Source of the DNA: Phlebopus portentosus
Taxonomy: Eukaryota; Basidiomycota; Agaricomycetes; Boletales; Boletinellaceae
Assembly: GCA_037892935.1 (NCBI GenBank)
Contig: JAYXKI010000003.1
Coordinates: forward strand, 2,852,001-2,916,000
Direction of reading: 5' to 3'
Length of the DNA stretch: 64,000 bases
Positions 12,062 to 22,444 of this stretch are shown here, piece after piece; the stretch's first letter is position 1, and each line of letters opens with the position of its first letter. The notes beneath the pieces are model-generated. The model was given only the letters and a program-made list of their open reading frames with translations. It did not search any database and had not been told where the DNA came from. The translations under genes and the position numbers were made by a program.

Positions 12062-13353
12062 CTTCATAGAAAGAACGACGGTAACTGGCACGCTTCGTGG
12101 ACGCGCACTCATCCGCAAGCAGCCATCCTACTACACCGCTGAGCAGGCCCTAGCTTACCTGCTCCGTGTGGGGTGGGTCGAGGGAGAGTACACAGCACAG
12201 GACATCGCCAAGGGCCGTTTCCCCGCAAACCTAGAGAACCTTGAGATAGTAGTGCGACGGCACTACATATCATTTGCAAATGATACCACGTTGATGCATT
12301 AGTGAGTCCTCCGAAAATCGACTGTGCTACTTCTTGATTGGTCGTTGGGCGATGATGATAGCTCGGCCGAACATTATCTGGATATCACACCGGAGGCAAC
12401 ATTCAAGAGGCTCGTCGAGGAGCGCAAAGGCGGGACATACTGCTATGGGCATCACACCCTCATGCTCGGCGTACTCCGAGCGCTCGGATACAGGTTCGGT
12501 CTTAAGCATTCCGCATTTGCACATTGCATCGCTTACCATTTCCTGTCCGCATTAATCCTCCTATTCAAACTTTGTGTTTAGATCATACTCGGGAATCGCG
12601 CGCATGAACTTTGGCTTCTTCGTTGGCGGGAAAGAGGCGTACCAGGCGTACGGGCATATGATCCTCTTCGTTCAGCTTGGAGACGGACAAGGGACAGACC
12701 CTGCACATACCTGGATTGTCGACTGCGCGCCTGGGCCGCCGTGCCCCACATTGCCAATACCGCTAAGCGACGATCCTACGAACGTCCTGCAGCACTCCGT
12801 TCCGGGCGAGCTCAATAGACTTACCCGCGGGTTCGCAGCTGCTTCAAGTATCCTTCCTCCCGGCTCCTCTGCACCATATTCCCCAGAACAAGCCGCGCAA
12901 GTCAACGACGCACATGCACTCTGGCAGATGGAATACCTTCCACTCGGTAAATCCGAGTTCATGGTTCTATACCAATTCTCGGAGCAAGAGTTCGCGACGT
13001 TGGATTATAACGTACATCACTATGCCAAGATGTTCAAACCATTCGAGGACGTATTCTCCGACGACGTCGTTGGCGCAAGGTTCGCACTCTCCGAATCCGA
13101 TGCCGACAGCGGACTACCTGTGGCCAAACGCTTGCTCGAAAAGTACACACTATTCCGTGGTGTCTTCAAACGCCGTCTGGGAGACGAACTCGTCGAGAAG
13201 ATCGTGTGCAGGTCGGAAGAGGACCGGGTCAACGTACTCAGAAAGTACTTCGGTATCACCATTGCAGATGAAGACATTGTGCATATACAGAAGACTGAAG
13301 CGCGTTGGGAGAAGAAAAAGGAAACTACTCGCGAAATGGATGAATTAATGTAA
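12057..13353 (+). CDS. Arylamine N-acetyltransferase-like protein
   Basis: Arylamine N-acetyltransferases move acetyl (or malonyl) groups from CoA to arylamines through a Cys-His-Asp triad. Three exons were joined by eye: 12057-12300 (YTAEQALAYLLRVGWVEG ... FANDTTLMH), about 12361-12492 and about 12582-13353. The nucleophile motif is VEERKGGTYCYGHH, replacing the more usual R-G-G-x-C-x-E-x-N, so the Cys is present but its context is changed. The His and Asp sit in AHTWIVDCAPGPP. A long C-terminal part (YLPLGKSEFMVLYQFSEQEF ...) fits fungal NAT-like proteins. It lies convergent with the GH43 gene. No signal peptide; probably cytosolic. The catalytic identity is likely and the substrate unknown. 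Confidence 0.75.
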
Positions 13354-13547
13354 TAGATGGGGCGAATTTTTGTTTGTATTTTAGGTTCGGCGCAAATTTA
13401 AAAGTACGTGAAAGAGCTTCCACTTTCCGTTCCCTACGGAACATTACAACTGGAGATATCGAACTCCAGATGCGACGTAAAGAGATCATAACATCCGGAA
13501 AGTACCAAGCAAAATACGAATTATGCATTGAACGAATAGTAAGTCAA

Positions 13548-15085
13548 TTACACAACAACCGGCCAGCCAGTCGAGAAATCAAGGTGGTTGATTCCAAGCT
13601 GGAAAAAAAAAAGCGTTTAGCACCAATATCAAATCATAAAACCGAAAATCAGATCCCTACCTGAGGTCCATCAGCCGTATAGTAATCTACATAGCAAGCG
13701 TAAAAAGAAGAGAGCAATGAGTAAGCTTTAAAACAAATACGCCAGGAACAGGTAAAATGGTGACTTACGGTAAATGAGAATAGGTCCATCATTGTCCACA
13801 AAAAGGTCTTGCCCGCCAGGTCCAACGACATTATCATGCGTTCCGAGGACTAACGTGCCGCCACCGGTGGTAAGGGCAACTCCGTCAGCATCGACATAGC
13901 CGCCGTTCAGGCTACACAAATTAACCAATCACAACATCCATTTAGGGAAATTCGTATGAGCGAAGACTTACGTTGAGGAGCGTCCGACGCGGATATTGTA
14001 CGTGCTACTCGTGCCCTGGCAGCATTGATCCCAAGAAGTGAAGAGGTAGTAGAAATCGCCATTTTTGAAGATGACGGATGCTTCGATGGCCGTCGTGCCT
14101 CCTGTGCGCTGAGCAAGCGCGTCAAACGTGTTGGTCTCCAGTACAGGAGCAGCAGCGGCCACTCTGAATGAATGCGCACTCAGCTACAAAGGCTTTACGA
14201 TCAAGAAGAGGAGTAGATGCTCACGGGACGCCTTTGATCCCAGTCCAGTAACTACCCAAGCTCAGGTACCATTCGCCACCATCTGAAAGTCCGTCGGTAG
14301 GTGATCAGAAATTACCTACCATGGCGAGATGCAATATTCGCACCTATGATCAAGCTGGTTTAGAGGTCTGGTCAGAAAAGGTTCCATCGCAATAGCAAAG
14401 GAATTGATGGCCTACTTCGGATCAATAGCCTGCAAGTGATGTTCGACTTAGTAGAAGCATCCGGAAAGCTCGCGCAGAGACTTACATTATGGTCGTCTTC
14501 AGAATTAGTTGACGTCACTAGGCCTAAATGCTCGAACGAGCCTGGCAGACCCGTACTGGATCTGGCGAGGAAAATCCCAGACTACGAAGCAATTGTCAGG
14601 CTGTATGCATGTCGAACGTGATTTAATGAAATATACGTGTTGGGAACCAAAAGTCGAGGCGGAGTAATACAGCTACAGAAAAGCAGTCTTAAATAAATGG
14701 ACAAATATGTGGGTGCAAGTCGTATTCACATAGAATGTTCCATCCACGATGGTGCAGTCCGGTGCCCAAAGATCACTGAGAAAATCTAAATGAAAGTAGA
14801 GCGACATTACACGACGACGACATACCCGTTTGAAGTGCCAGTAAACTCGTCAGTCCACGGTGCACCATCGGGCCACACCAGGCCCTCCAAAGTCCACACA
14901 GTCCTATCGGTAGATGTGCGGATCTCGAGGCCTTTGCCGGTAGAGAAGATGAAATATTTTCCACTAATATCCTTGCAAATTGTCGGATCATGCACCGAGG
15001 TGTCTCCAGTGACAACGTCAGGCCCCGCTTGGGCCAGCGAGACGCCAGTGGTTGCAAGCAGAAGGAGAGACGGAAGACAACGCAT
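13548..15085 (-). CDS. Secreted GH43 arabinanase/arabinosidase-like enzyme
   Basis: Predicted secreted hydrolase of plant arabinan side chains. The start at 15085 opens a classical signal peptide ([20 protein letters not shown]). The five-bladed propeller markers follow: [20 protein letters not shown] with the catalytic-base Asp, [15 protein letters not shown] with the pKa-modulating Asp, [28 protein letters not shown], and [22 protein letters not shown] with the likely acid Glu. It ends YYTADGPQ joined to [16 protein letters not shown] and a stop at 13548. The exon order requires about seven introns of 45-130 nt. The pattern best fits the endo-1,5-alpha-L-arabinanase group; an exo-arabinosidase cannot be excluded. 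Presence of a pectin-side-chain hydrolase suggests a plant-biomass-degrading lifestyle. Confidence 0.85.
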
Positions 15086-15727
15086 TATGACAGCCTAGTA
15101 CGGGGTCGGAGTCCGAGCGGGAGCATCTGTGCTTGCCCTTATACCCTTGAAATCAGGACTCCATCATAGCAGTTGCTCAGCTTCGGTAAATTCAGTCTCC
15201 TCATTTCCGGGTAAGGCTGTCCGCCCAGATGACATTCGGGGAAAACCTTGGAGTGATTTGCGAGGATCACGACCATTAAGATCGATCCAGAGCCGTCCAT
15301 AAGAAGTTATCGATTTCTTACACATGGCGTTCTGCTATGGGTCGAGCTGGGTCCAAATATGCGAGGAAAGGGCGGATAGATGAAGCAATGTTTTATTGCG
15401 TTGGTAAGGGATACGGACCGCTGGAGAAACAACATATCCTCAAGCGGTCCGCTACAAGAGCACGCCACAGCTCTCAGGAGCACCTTCACCTCCTATAATG
15501 TATTTTCATGCCGAAACTGGCTATCCGTTTGGTCACTCTGATGAAGGTCGGCGTATGAAAGAAATCTCGGGAGGGTCACAAGCTCTACTCATTTGCCAGC
15601 GAACCACAGTTCTGAGCCGAGGGAATGTGATGCCTGATGTCTGGAAAAACACAAAATTGAGGAGAAGCAAAAGACGAAGACGGGTCATCAGGCCATAAGC
15701 ATGATTCTGTTGAAGTCAAAATCAAAG
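15086..15727. other. Upstream region of GH43 gene
   Basis: No gene recognised. The first 150 bases should hold the promoter of the divergently read arabinanase-like gene. Only short chance frames are present on either strand. Confidence 0.4.
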
Positions 15728-16098
15728 TCAACATGAATCGAGGAAAAGATGATCGATCAGGGCATCTGCAATGCATAAGAAATAAATACTTAGTCATCAC
15801 AGGGACCTGCCGAGCCCAACTTCGCAGCGCCCAACACGGTCTCCATCTTGGCTGGTCTGCAATAGCCGATTCTCGCCACAATGAGTGGCGACGAAACCTC
15901 AATTGAGCGGATGTAATAGGGTAGCTTCCGGTTGTTCCAGAGCGAAAACATCAATACGTCGGCGCTGTTCTGCACAGCAATTTACATACTGTGGAAGATG
16001 CGATGCAAATTGGGCACAAGAAGCTAGCCCGACCTGGAATACGCATGATCCATCGTCATAATGGTAATAACTTTTCCGACAAAATCGTGATCCTTCAT
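15728..16098 (-). CDS. Small hypothetical protein or gene fragment
   Basis: A start at 16098 gives MKDHDFVGKVITIMTMDHAY, joined over a ~65-nt intron to NSADVLMFSLWNNRKLPYY, then IRSIEVSSPLIVARIGYCRP and AKMETVLGAAKLGSAGP. A second intron (GT at about 15800, AG at 15764) allows a short end, YALIDHLFLDSC, with a stop at 15728. The continuous, low-rare-residue frame looks coding, but I recognise no family, and about 90 residues may be only a piece of a larger former gene. No signal peptide is evident. Confidence 0.35.
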
Positions 16099-16494
16099 GG
16101 CAGATGGTGGCTTCTCTTCAGTCGAGTCTCGACATCAGAGTAGAACGGTAGCCATCAAACGATTCTGCTTAGAGTGTGTCTTTTCTAACGCTCATTCGAG
16201 ATTTTAGACCCTACCAGAGACTCAAAGTCACGATTGTCAAGTACGTCTCAAATTGTTTCATGTTGTTCTGTCTTGTATGTTTGATTGGAAAAAAATCTCG
16301 TCTATCTTTTCAGTGTCTGCGATTCGGAGACGAGACGAGGACGTGGAAGAGTATGTAAAAATATAAAAATACTATTTATGCTTATGTCTTCTGGATGCAC
16401 ATTTACGCATGGCGAAAAATGCGATTGCTGACATATACTGGAGGCAGTAAGTGTAGTAGGGGTCTCAGGAGGATTCTAATTCTAACCACTATCT

Positions 16495-16745
16495 TGAGGT
16501 GATACAGGTAACAAAATACTGCAATTCAACTGAGATCAACTGAGATCAAAATCAGGATGCAGCCCCGACACAACTATTGACCTATTTCTAATACTCCTGC
16601 CTCGGCTCTAAATATGAGCACACTAACCCTTGATTTCAACCCCATAAGAGGTATTCGTCTATAAGCCAGGACTCCCCGTTTACGCACCATCAACATCCGC
16701 GGTATTTGATCATGATTTGAATCTCGCCTGCAACGAGTCGGGGTT
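16495..16745. repeat. Upstream duplicated segment of DUF6593-like array (copy A)
   Basis: This non-coding segment is a diverged duplicate of 22050-22285. Shared blocks in the same order include GAGGTGATACAGGTAA, a CTATAAGTACACTAA-type stretch, CTTGAT...CAA.CCATAA.AGG, TCTATAA and GATTTGAATC. In both places it lies about 80-160 bp upstream of a DUF6593-like gene, so the duplicated unit included long 5' flanking DNA. Confidence 0.6.
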
Positions 16746-16825
16746 CATTCCAGCTCTGCCACCTCATTTCACGGTTGCGCCCACTATAAGTGTTGTACAT
16801 ACTGGTACCTGTTACGAAGAACGCA

Positions 16826-17730
16826 ATGGCTCAAACTGTCCCGCCAGACGACTCATCCTTCTACCTCATCTTCGCCTCCGACAGCCTCACCAACAACACC
16901 ATCACATGTGACGAAATAGGAACCCGATATCGGATCCACACTCCTCCTAGCCCTGGCACTTCCAAGGGAAGCGTCACCTCGTTCTACAGATGGGATAGAG
17001 AAGTACCGCAGGAGGTGCTTGTTGCCGAGTTGGAGAAACGGAAATTTTCGCATCGAGTACGGATTGCTCCTGGACTTGGATTGGACACCTTTGGTCCGGA
17101 AGTCCCATTCGTACCAGTGACAGATTTCTTCCCGAAGAATGCGATTTACCCAAAACGTAAGCCTCTCATAATGATGTTTTATTCGTCCGGTCTTAAGGTC
17201 GTGCAAAGCAAGCGAACCTTCAGAGCGAGTAATGGCAGCCAATACATCTGGAAATACAAAGGAGACGATATCCAGGTGAATCCGTTTCATTTGCCTCTCC
17301 AATTTCACTCGCTCATGTCCACTTCAGCTTTATAGTAGCGATGATAAAAACCGTGCCGTAGCAAGACTTATTCAAACTGGTTACTCCCGCTCAAAGCCGA
17401 TGAGACTCAAGCTTTCCCAAGAGTGCGTGGATATCCTTGATGAGGTAGTTGGTGAGAATCGTACATATACCTTCGAACTGCATCAATCGCTCATATTTCG
17501 AAACCATGTATGAATTGCATACTAATTTGACATTGCAGTGACATTCATGGTTGTAGAGGATGACAGAGAGGAAGGTTCGTGGTATAACCAAAATCAAAGG
17601 CTATTCGTATTGAGACGTCGGATGTCTCTACTTTCCGTTTATAGAGATCAGCTACTATGCCGTACCGGGCGCGGCTGCAGGAGGAGGAGGGGCGGCGGCG
17701 GCGGCATCAGGTGGAGGTGGTTGTGGCTAA
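16826..17730 (+). CDS. DUF6593-like protein, copy 1 (possibly frame-damaged)
   Basis: Function unknown; the family is, as I recall it, a fungal domain ending in a conserved I-L-D-x-(V/L)-V-V-T strand. The first exon encodes MAQTVPPDDSSFYLIF, NNTITCDEIGTRYRI and RIAPGLGLDTFGPEVPFVP. The second has KRTFRASNGSQYIWKY, the third CVDILDEVV, the fourth TFMVVEDDREE, and the last a Gly/Ala tail ending GGGGCG and a stop at 17730. Unlike its paralogues it lacks Gly at position 2. Its first intron (GT at 17157, AG at 17208) is one base off phase compared with paralogues, so splicing breaks the frame while reading through keeps it. It may be a retained-intron variant or an incipient pseudogene. Confidence 0.6.
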
Positions 17731-17872
17731 GAGATGGTTCGAGTACGTTACTTTCCCATTCTCAATCTGTGATCGTAGATTAAGATCGATTTATATCCAC
17801 AGTTATGAATTAGCATCATTATTGTTTTATAGCCATCAAGCGGTAAAGCATTTATTACAGTGGGAACAGTGC

Positions 17873-17916
17873 AGCGCTGGCATAGCCCCCTCTCCATCAA
17901 AGTCATATAAATATAA
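17873..17916 (+). promoter_or_regulatory. Shared core promoter of DUF6593-like copy 2
   Basis: GCGCTGGCATAGCCCCCTCTC is followed about 10 bases later by CATATAAATATAAG, a TATA box about 60 bp before the ATG. The same pair of blocks, in the same order and spacing, precedes copy 3 (20101), copy 4 (22311) and the relic at 19371. Conservation in otherwise diverged flanks argues for function. Confidence 0.6.
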
Positions 17917-17970
17917 GTGTATCTGGACCGCAGCTGTCCTTCAAGAAACCGCCAGCAAGGCAAAAAGCCG

Positions 17971-18842
17971 ATGGGTCAAACATCCTCAACCCCATCAGAC
18001 CGCTGGCCTTACTTTCTGATTTTCACCACCGACAAGTACGATCTTGACAACAACACTCTCACGTGTGAAGAGCTAGGGATCCGCTATCGCATTTACACTC
18101 CTCCTGTAACTCGTATCTTCGCCTTGACCGACGACCGTGTCACCTCGATTTACAGATGGGATAGCAAAGCTCAGCGGGAGATCCTAATTGCTGAAGTAGA
18201 GAAACGGAGTCATAAGCAGCGGATGCGGATCGCTCCTGGAACTGGGCTAGACGCTCCTGGGATAAATGTTCCGTTTGTACCGGCGAAAGAATACTTTCCG
18301 AATACTTCGGGCTGGTCGAAACCGTAAGTCGTAGTCGATGATGATCTATGGGTCAGGTCTCAATATCATGGCTCTTGGATAGTAAGCGGATCTTCAGAGC
18401 GAGTAATGGCAAAGAGTACATTTGGCGGGTCTACGATGGCACAGTGAGTCTGAGTCGACTGGCTTCTTCCGAATTCCATAGACCAGCATTCGAGTTCTTG
18501 AATAGCTGTATCCTAGCGATGATAAATCTGAACCGATCGCAAAGTTCGGTCACGCCGGTGTCTTCCGCTCGACGCCGATGCATATAAAGCTCACTAATGG
18601 GTGCACAGATATCCTCGACGAGCTTGTCGGTGGGTGATACGTACATCCCTTCAGTCCCGTCAATTCATAGCGTTTACCTGCTCGCCTCCAATGCCAGTGA
18701 CCTGCCTCATCGCAGAAAATGAACGAATCGAACAAGGTTCGTTGTCATAACAGCAAAAGTTATCCGTATTGACACAACTGGCCAACCCCCATTTATAGAT
18801 GCGGCCCACAATGCCCACCGTGCTGGTCCGGGAGGTCACTGA
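17971..18842 (+). CDS. DUF6593-like protein, copy 2
   Basis: Intact five-exon copy of unknown function. The start at 17971 was chosen because MGQTSSTPSDRWPYF is shared with copies 3 and 4 and follows the shared TATA box; an in-frame upstream extension to 17917 has no ATG support. The core reads NNTLTCEELGIRYRIYTPP, DDRVTSIYRWD, VRIAPGTGLDAPG-like residues and VPFVPAKEYFPN. Exon 2 gives KRIFRASNGKEYIWRVYDGT, exon 3 LYPSDDKSEPIAKFGHAG and PMHIKLTNGCTDILDELV, exon 4 VTCLIAENERIEQ. The last exon adds a His/Arg/Gly tail (DAAHNAHRAGPGGH) instead of the Gly/Ala tail of the sisters. G2-Q-T-S-S-T matches the N-myristoylation pattern, suggesting membrane association. Exon joins are by eye but all phases agree. 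Confidence 0.75.
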
Positions 18843-19370
18843 GGTTCACTTTGGGGTATGTAATAGTAGTGAGCAAATATTTCCATGTTTCCAATTCTTG
18901 ATTTGACACCAGAAATGATAAGCAACGCACATACAGATGTGGCCATCAGGGTGGACTGGTGATACTTCCATGACTGGCGACTTCGTGCTTCCTGAGGTTC
19001 TTACGGAGGTTACTACGGTATTACGAAAAACCCTGTGAGTCTCTCCTTCTTCATCTCTGCTTCAGGACGTCACTTCACTGTACAGATATTCTTTCATTGG
19101 AAAAATCATTGTCATGTGTGAAGCACAGAACTCCACAAAAAATCCATAATATATGCACAAATTTTTCTGTCGGGTTGCAGTGTCATACTAAATCACAGCC
19201 GGTTGCCCGAATCTGACATGTCATGCCCCATCACAGTTGATATACATACATTCCAGCCCGGTAAAGCAACTCTGCAAGAGTGTCGCAGCACTGCGCAGCC
19301 GACGTCATGCAGCATCTTTCTGTTTCAATTTGAATCCGGCACATAGGTAGCGACTCTAAGTGCCAGGCCA

Positions 19371-19686
19371 GTGCTGGCACAGCACCCTCTCTTAACTGGT
19401 GCATATAAGCACCCATGTACTGAAGCACTGCTGTATTCCAAAAAGCCGCACACAAATCGCTACGCCAATGGGTCAAATGGTCAAATGAATCCAGCGAGAA
19501 TTCCATTACTGTATCCACTTACAGTGTAATTGTTGGTATATCGAGGAAGATATGCACACAAAGAATCTTCTCCCTGGTCTGTTCAGAACGTCGATAAAAC
19601 TTCAAGATGTCAAACACGTTACTTCGATCGTAGTCCGAGGTGAATCAGCAGTAGCAGTAGCAGCAAGCTGAGGTCGAGGTTGCTGA
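19371..19686 (+). pseudogene. Internally deleted DUF6593-like relic
   Basis: The shared promoter blocks (GTGCTGGCACAGCACCCTCTC, then GCATATAAGCACCC) are followed by the conserved leader and an ATG at 19468, but the frame goes MGQM-V-K and stops. After GGTCAAA the sequence switches to GGTCAAATGAATCCAGCGA, which elsewhere lies in non-coding module R (21540, 23870). Further on, 19640-19686 resembles the Ala/Gly-tail exon of copy 4 (GCAGCAAGC..AGG..GAGGTTGCTGA), followed by a copy-4-like 3' flank. The central coding exons are absent, so this is a recombined, deleted copy. Confidence 0.6.
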
Positions 19687-19940
19687 GATGCCTTGGGCGC
19701 AGGCTAGCAAATAGATTCGAATTTATTCAAATACATCTCAATCCACGACTGTAAAATTATAATCCGTTCAAAACTCGTATTATTCATGAAATCAATACCC
19801 AGCAGTAACATAATTTCTTCTAAATCCGATTATTGCAATAAAGGGAAACGTGTATAATTACCGTAGGATCAATCGAGTGGATGAACCGAGTTATTCGGAC
19901 CAAGGTCGACTTGTGGCAAGAATTCAATATTTGTCAATGA

Positions 19941-19952
19941 TTTAGGGCCGGC
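19941..19952 (+). repeat. TTTAGGGCCGGC junction motif, site 1
   Basis: This 12-base motif occurs three times in the array, about 255 bases after the relic stop here and 253-286 bases after the stops of copies 3 and 4. It may mark the end of the duplicated unit. Confidence 0.55.
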
Positions 19953-20100
19953 AAAAGTGAAACCCGCCCGCGATAACCGTGGGTATTCGGCGCATAAAAC
20001 ACTCCGCCTCCCGCAAAAGGCTCTCGTCTCAAGGCGTGGTCGGCGCGGCATTGTGTGGCTACAGTTTGATTTGAATCAGGCGCACAGCTGGATTCAATCC

Positions 20101-20142
20101 AACGCTGGCACAGCCCCCTCTCATACCTGGTAAATATAAATA
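20101..20142 (+). promoter_or_regulatory. Shared core promoter of DUF6593-like copy 3
   Basis: AACGCTGGCACAGCCCCCTC is followed by TAAATATAAATA, about 40-50 bp before the ATG at 20179. A further upstream block, TTTGAATCAGGCGCAC, is also shared with copy 4. It is the best-preserved version of the family promoter. Confidence 0.6.
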
Positions 20143-20178
20143 CCAATGCACTGAAACCCTGCACAAATCACTACGCCG

Positions 20179-21067
20179 ATGGGTCAAACATCCTCAACTC
20201 CGTCAGACCGCTGGCCTTACTTACTAAATTTCGCCTCCGACATATACAGTATTGCTAACAACACTCTCACATGTGAGGAGCTAGGGATCCGCTATCGCAT
20301 TTATACCCCTCCTAGAGAACGTATCCTCACCTTGACCGACGATCGTATCACCTCGATTTACAGACTGGATCACGAAACGCAGCGGGAGATCCTTGTTGCT
20401 CAACTAGATAATCGGAGTCATAAACGACATGTGCGGATCGCTCCTGGAACTGGGCTGGATGCTCCTGGGCTAGAAGCTCCGTTCGTACGGGTGAAAGAAT
20501 ACTTTCCGAATGTTTCAAAATGGGGAACGTAAGTCGATCCGACGATAATTTGTGAGTTTAGACTCAATAATCTGGACAGTAAACGAGGCTTCAGAGCTAG
20601 CAATGGCAGAGAGTACTTTTGGAGGATTTACGATGGTAGAGTGAGTCTGCTTCTTCCGAGTTCCATAGATCAGCATTCACATTTTGGAAACGAAACAGCT
20701 TACATCGCAGCGATGACAAATCCGAGCCAATCGCAAAGTTCAGTGAAGCCCGTCTCTTCGGCTCACCACCAATGCACATCAAGCTCACGAACGAGTGCTT
20801 AGATATCCTCGACGAGATTGTAGGTGAGTAACATACATCTCCAATCGTATGGTCAATTTATATATATATATATATGTTCGTCTTTATGCCAGTGACCTGC
20901 CTCATTGCAGAGCAGAAACGAAGAGACCAAAGTTCGTGTCTAACAGAATATTAGTAGAAGTTATTCGTGCTGACATGTATTTCTTCCTATCTATAGCGAG
21001 CCAGTCCGCAGGGGCGTCGGCAGGAGCGGCGTCAGCGTCGGCTGCGGCTGCGGCTGCAGCTGCGTAG
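20179..21067 (+). CDS. DUF6593-like protein, copy 3 (possible frameshift)
   Basis: Very similar to copy 2 in exon 1 (MGQTSSTPSDRWPYLLNF, LTCEELGIRYRIYTPP, IAPGTGLDAPGLEAPFVR) and exon 2 (KRGFRASNGREYFWRIYDG). Exon 3 begins CTTACATCGCAGCGATGAC, one base longer than the CTGTATCCTAGCGATGAT-type start of copies 2 and 4, so the usual splice gives a stop. A shorter alternative intron (GT at the GATGGTAG site, AG just after CCATAGATC) would restore phase. Downstream parts remain family-like: PPMHIKLTNECLDILDEIV, TCLIAEQKRRDQ and an Ala/Ser-rich tail of ~24 residues ending at 21067, here without a terminal Cys. It carries the myristoylation-type start. Either an altered gene or a recent pseudogene. 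Confidence 0.6.
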
Positions 21068-21352
21068 ACCTGAGATTGAGGCTGCTGAGAGAGGCTTCAG
21101 GCACACCTCAGTACAGAGCTAGGATGCGAATATATTCCACTTTCTATTCTCAATCTTCGACTGTAAACAATAATTAGTATAGGCGTATATAATTGCAAAG
21201 ATCGACACCTTACAATGGCCTCATTGTCCTTAACCCGAAGATCACAATAAATCGACCAGTCTATCAAAAATCGGAACAGGTCCGAGAAAGAGCAGATGAA
21301 GAACACAAGTTCCAAGCTCGGCAAACTTCGACATTTTTATTACTACAAGTTA

Positions 21353-21364
21353 TTTAGGGCCGGC
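21353..21364 (+). repeat. TTTAGGGCCGGC junction motif, site 2
   Basis: Identical to the sites at 19941 and 23585. It lies 286 bases after the copy 3 stop and is followed by module R-like DNA and a gene relic. Confidence 0.55.
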
Positions 21365-21439
21365 TTACGTGTAACTCGCGATCGGTGAGTTTGACGCGCT
21401 TCGTCACTGTCCACTTCCATCTATGCAAGTGACTACAGC

Positions 21440-21790
21440 GAGCTTTGTCACTGTCTTTTGCTTTAAACAGATGGGATTGTGTATTTACAAGGGTTTGCTC
21501 ATGGGACTTGTCATGACCGTTGATGACGACGGTCAAATGAATCCAGTGAACGTGCTGTTATCCAACGTACCTTCCGTGAGTCGAGTTTAGATGAATCCGC
21601 CACGGCCGACGTCTCTTCGCTGAAGCATGAAGGCTTGTTCGGTACGCTACAAGCACTACCGAGTGTGCGTAAGTATTCATTCGTGCTGATTTATCCTCTT
21701 GATCTGAGAACTTTGACTTTCTGGTAGTAAGCGAGCTTTCAAGTAAATGATGGGAAGGAATGTGTTCGGAAAGTTTGATCAGACTCATCC
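21440..21790 (+). pseudogene. DUF6593-like relic with module R
   Basis: The left part shares GGATTGTGT, GGACTTGTCA and GGTCAAATGAATCCAG with 23800-23890. The right part (about 21725-21775) keeps an intron end and a damaged exon 2, TGGTAGTAAGCGAGCTTTCA, matching the KR-x-F-RASNG exon of the intact copies but with stops and substitutions. No start or other exons remain. Confidence 0.5.
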
Positions 21791-22049
21791 AGGATTTATA
21801 TGCAGACTCAAGGTCACATATTATTCAATTCCAATACTCGTCATTCCACTTAAATCTTGAGCAAGTATCCCTTTTATTGCTCCATGCCATCATTTTAAAT
21901 GTTATGTAACTGAAATATTTCGCATGTTTCAGTGTCTTTGGTTTCAGGGACGAAGATCTCAAATACAGTATCAAACAAGTAAACCTCATTCATATGTGCC
22001 TCTGAACAGTGTGAGTGATCAAGAATCCTGATAATTATTATCTCGAGGT

Positions 22050-22285
22050 GATGGAGAGGTGATACAGGTAATTGAATACTACTCTATTCGTTTACGACAT
22101 CTGCAATCATCTGACCTCACCTGGAAGCCTAGCAGTTCCCTATAAGTACACTAAACCTTGATCGCAATGCCATAATAGGCATCACTCTATAAAGCGGCTC
22201 CACAAAAACCAAAACTCCTGGCGCATCAATATTAATCGCTATTCTCTTGATACCCGATTGCATTTTGAATCAGGTGTGCAGCAAC
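22050..22285. repeat. Upstream duplicated segment of DUF6593-like array (copy B)
   Basis: Diverged duplicate of 16495-16745, with the same series of short blocks, here upstream of copy 4. It shows that copies 1 and 4 share long 5' flanks even though copy 1 lacks the shared core promoter blocks. Confidence 0.6.
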
Positions 22286-22310
22286 GCGTTTTGGTGCCAC
22301 GGGGTCATCC

Positions 22311-22350
22311 AACGCTGACACAGCCCCCTTTTCTAAATGACATATAAATA
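22311..22350 (+). promoter_or_regulatory. Shared core promoter of DUF6593-like copy 4
   Basis: AACGCTGACACAGCCCCCTT is followed by CATATAAATAAG. The spacing matches the promoters of copies 2 and 3; the leader to the ATG is about 35 bases longer. Confidence 0.6.
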
Positions 22351-22444
22351 AGTGCCTATGCACCTTAATGACGGCTATCCTTCAGGAAACCGCGCACGAC
22401 TATAAAGCACGGCGAAGCGAAACGCAAATAAGCCAAACAAAGTG

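Noticed and set aside
20850..20875. TATATATATATATA run as a promoter or origin
   Set aside because: It is inside a family intron (after the copy 3 exon ending DILDEIV) and is a simple dinucleotide run.
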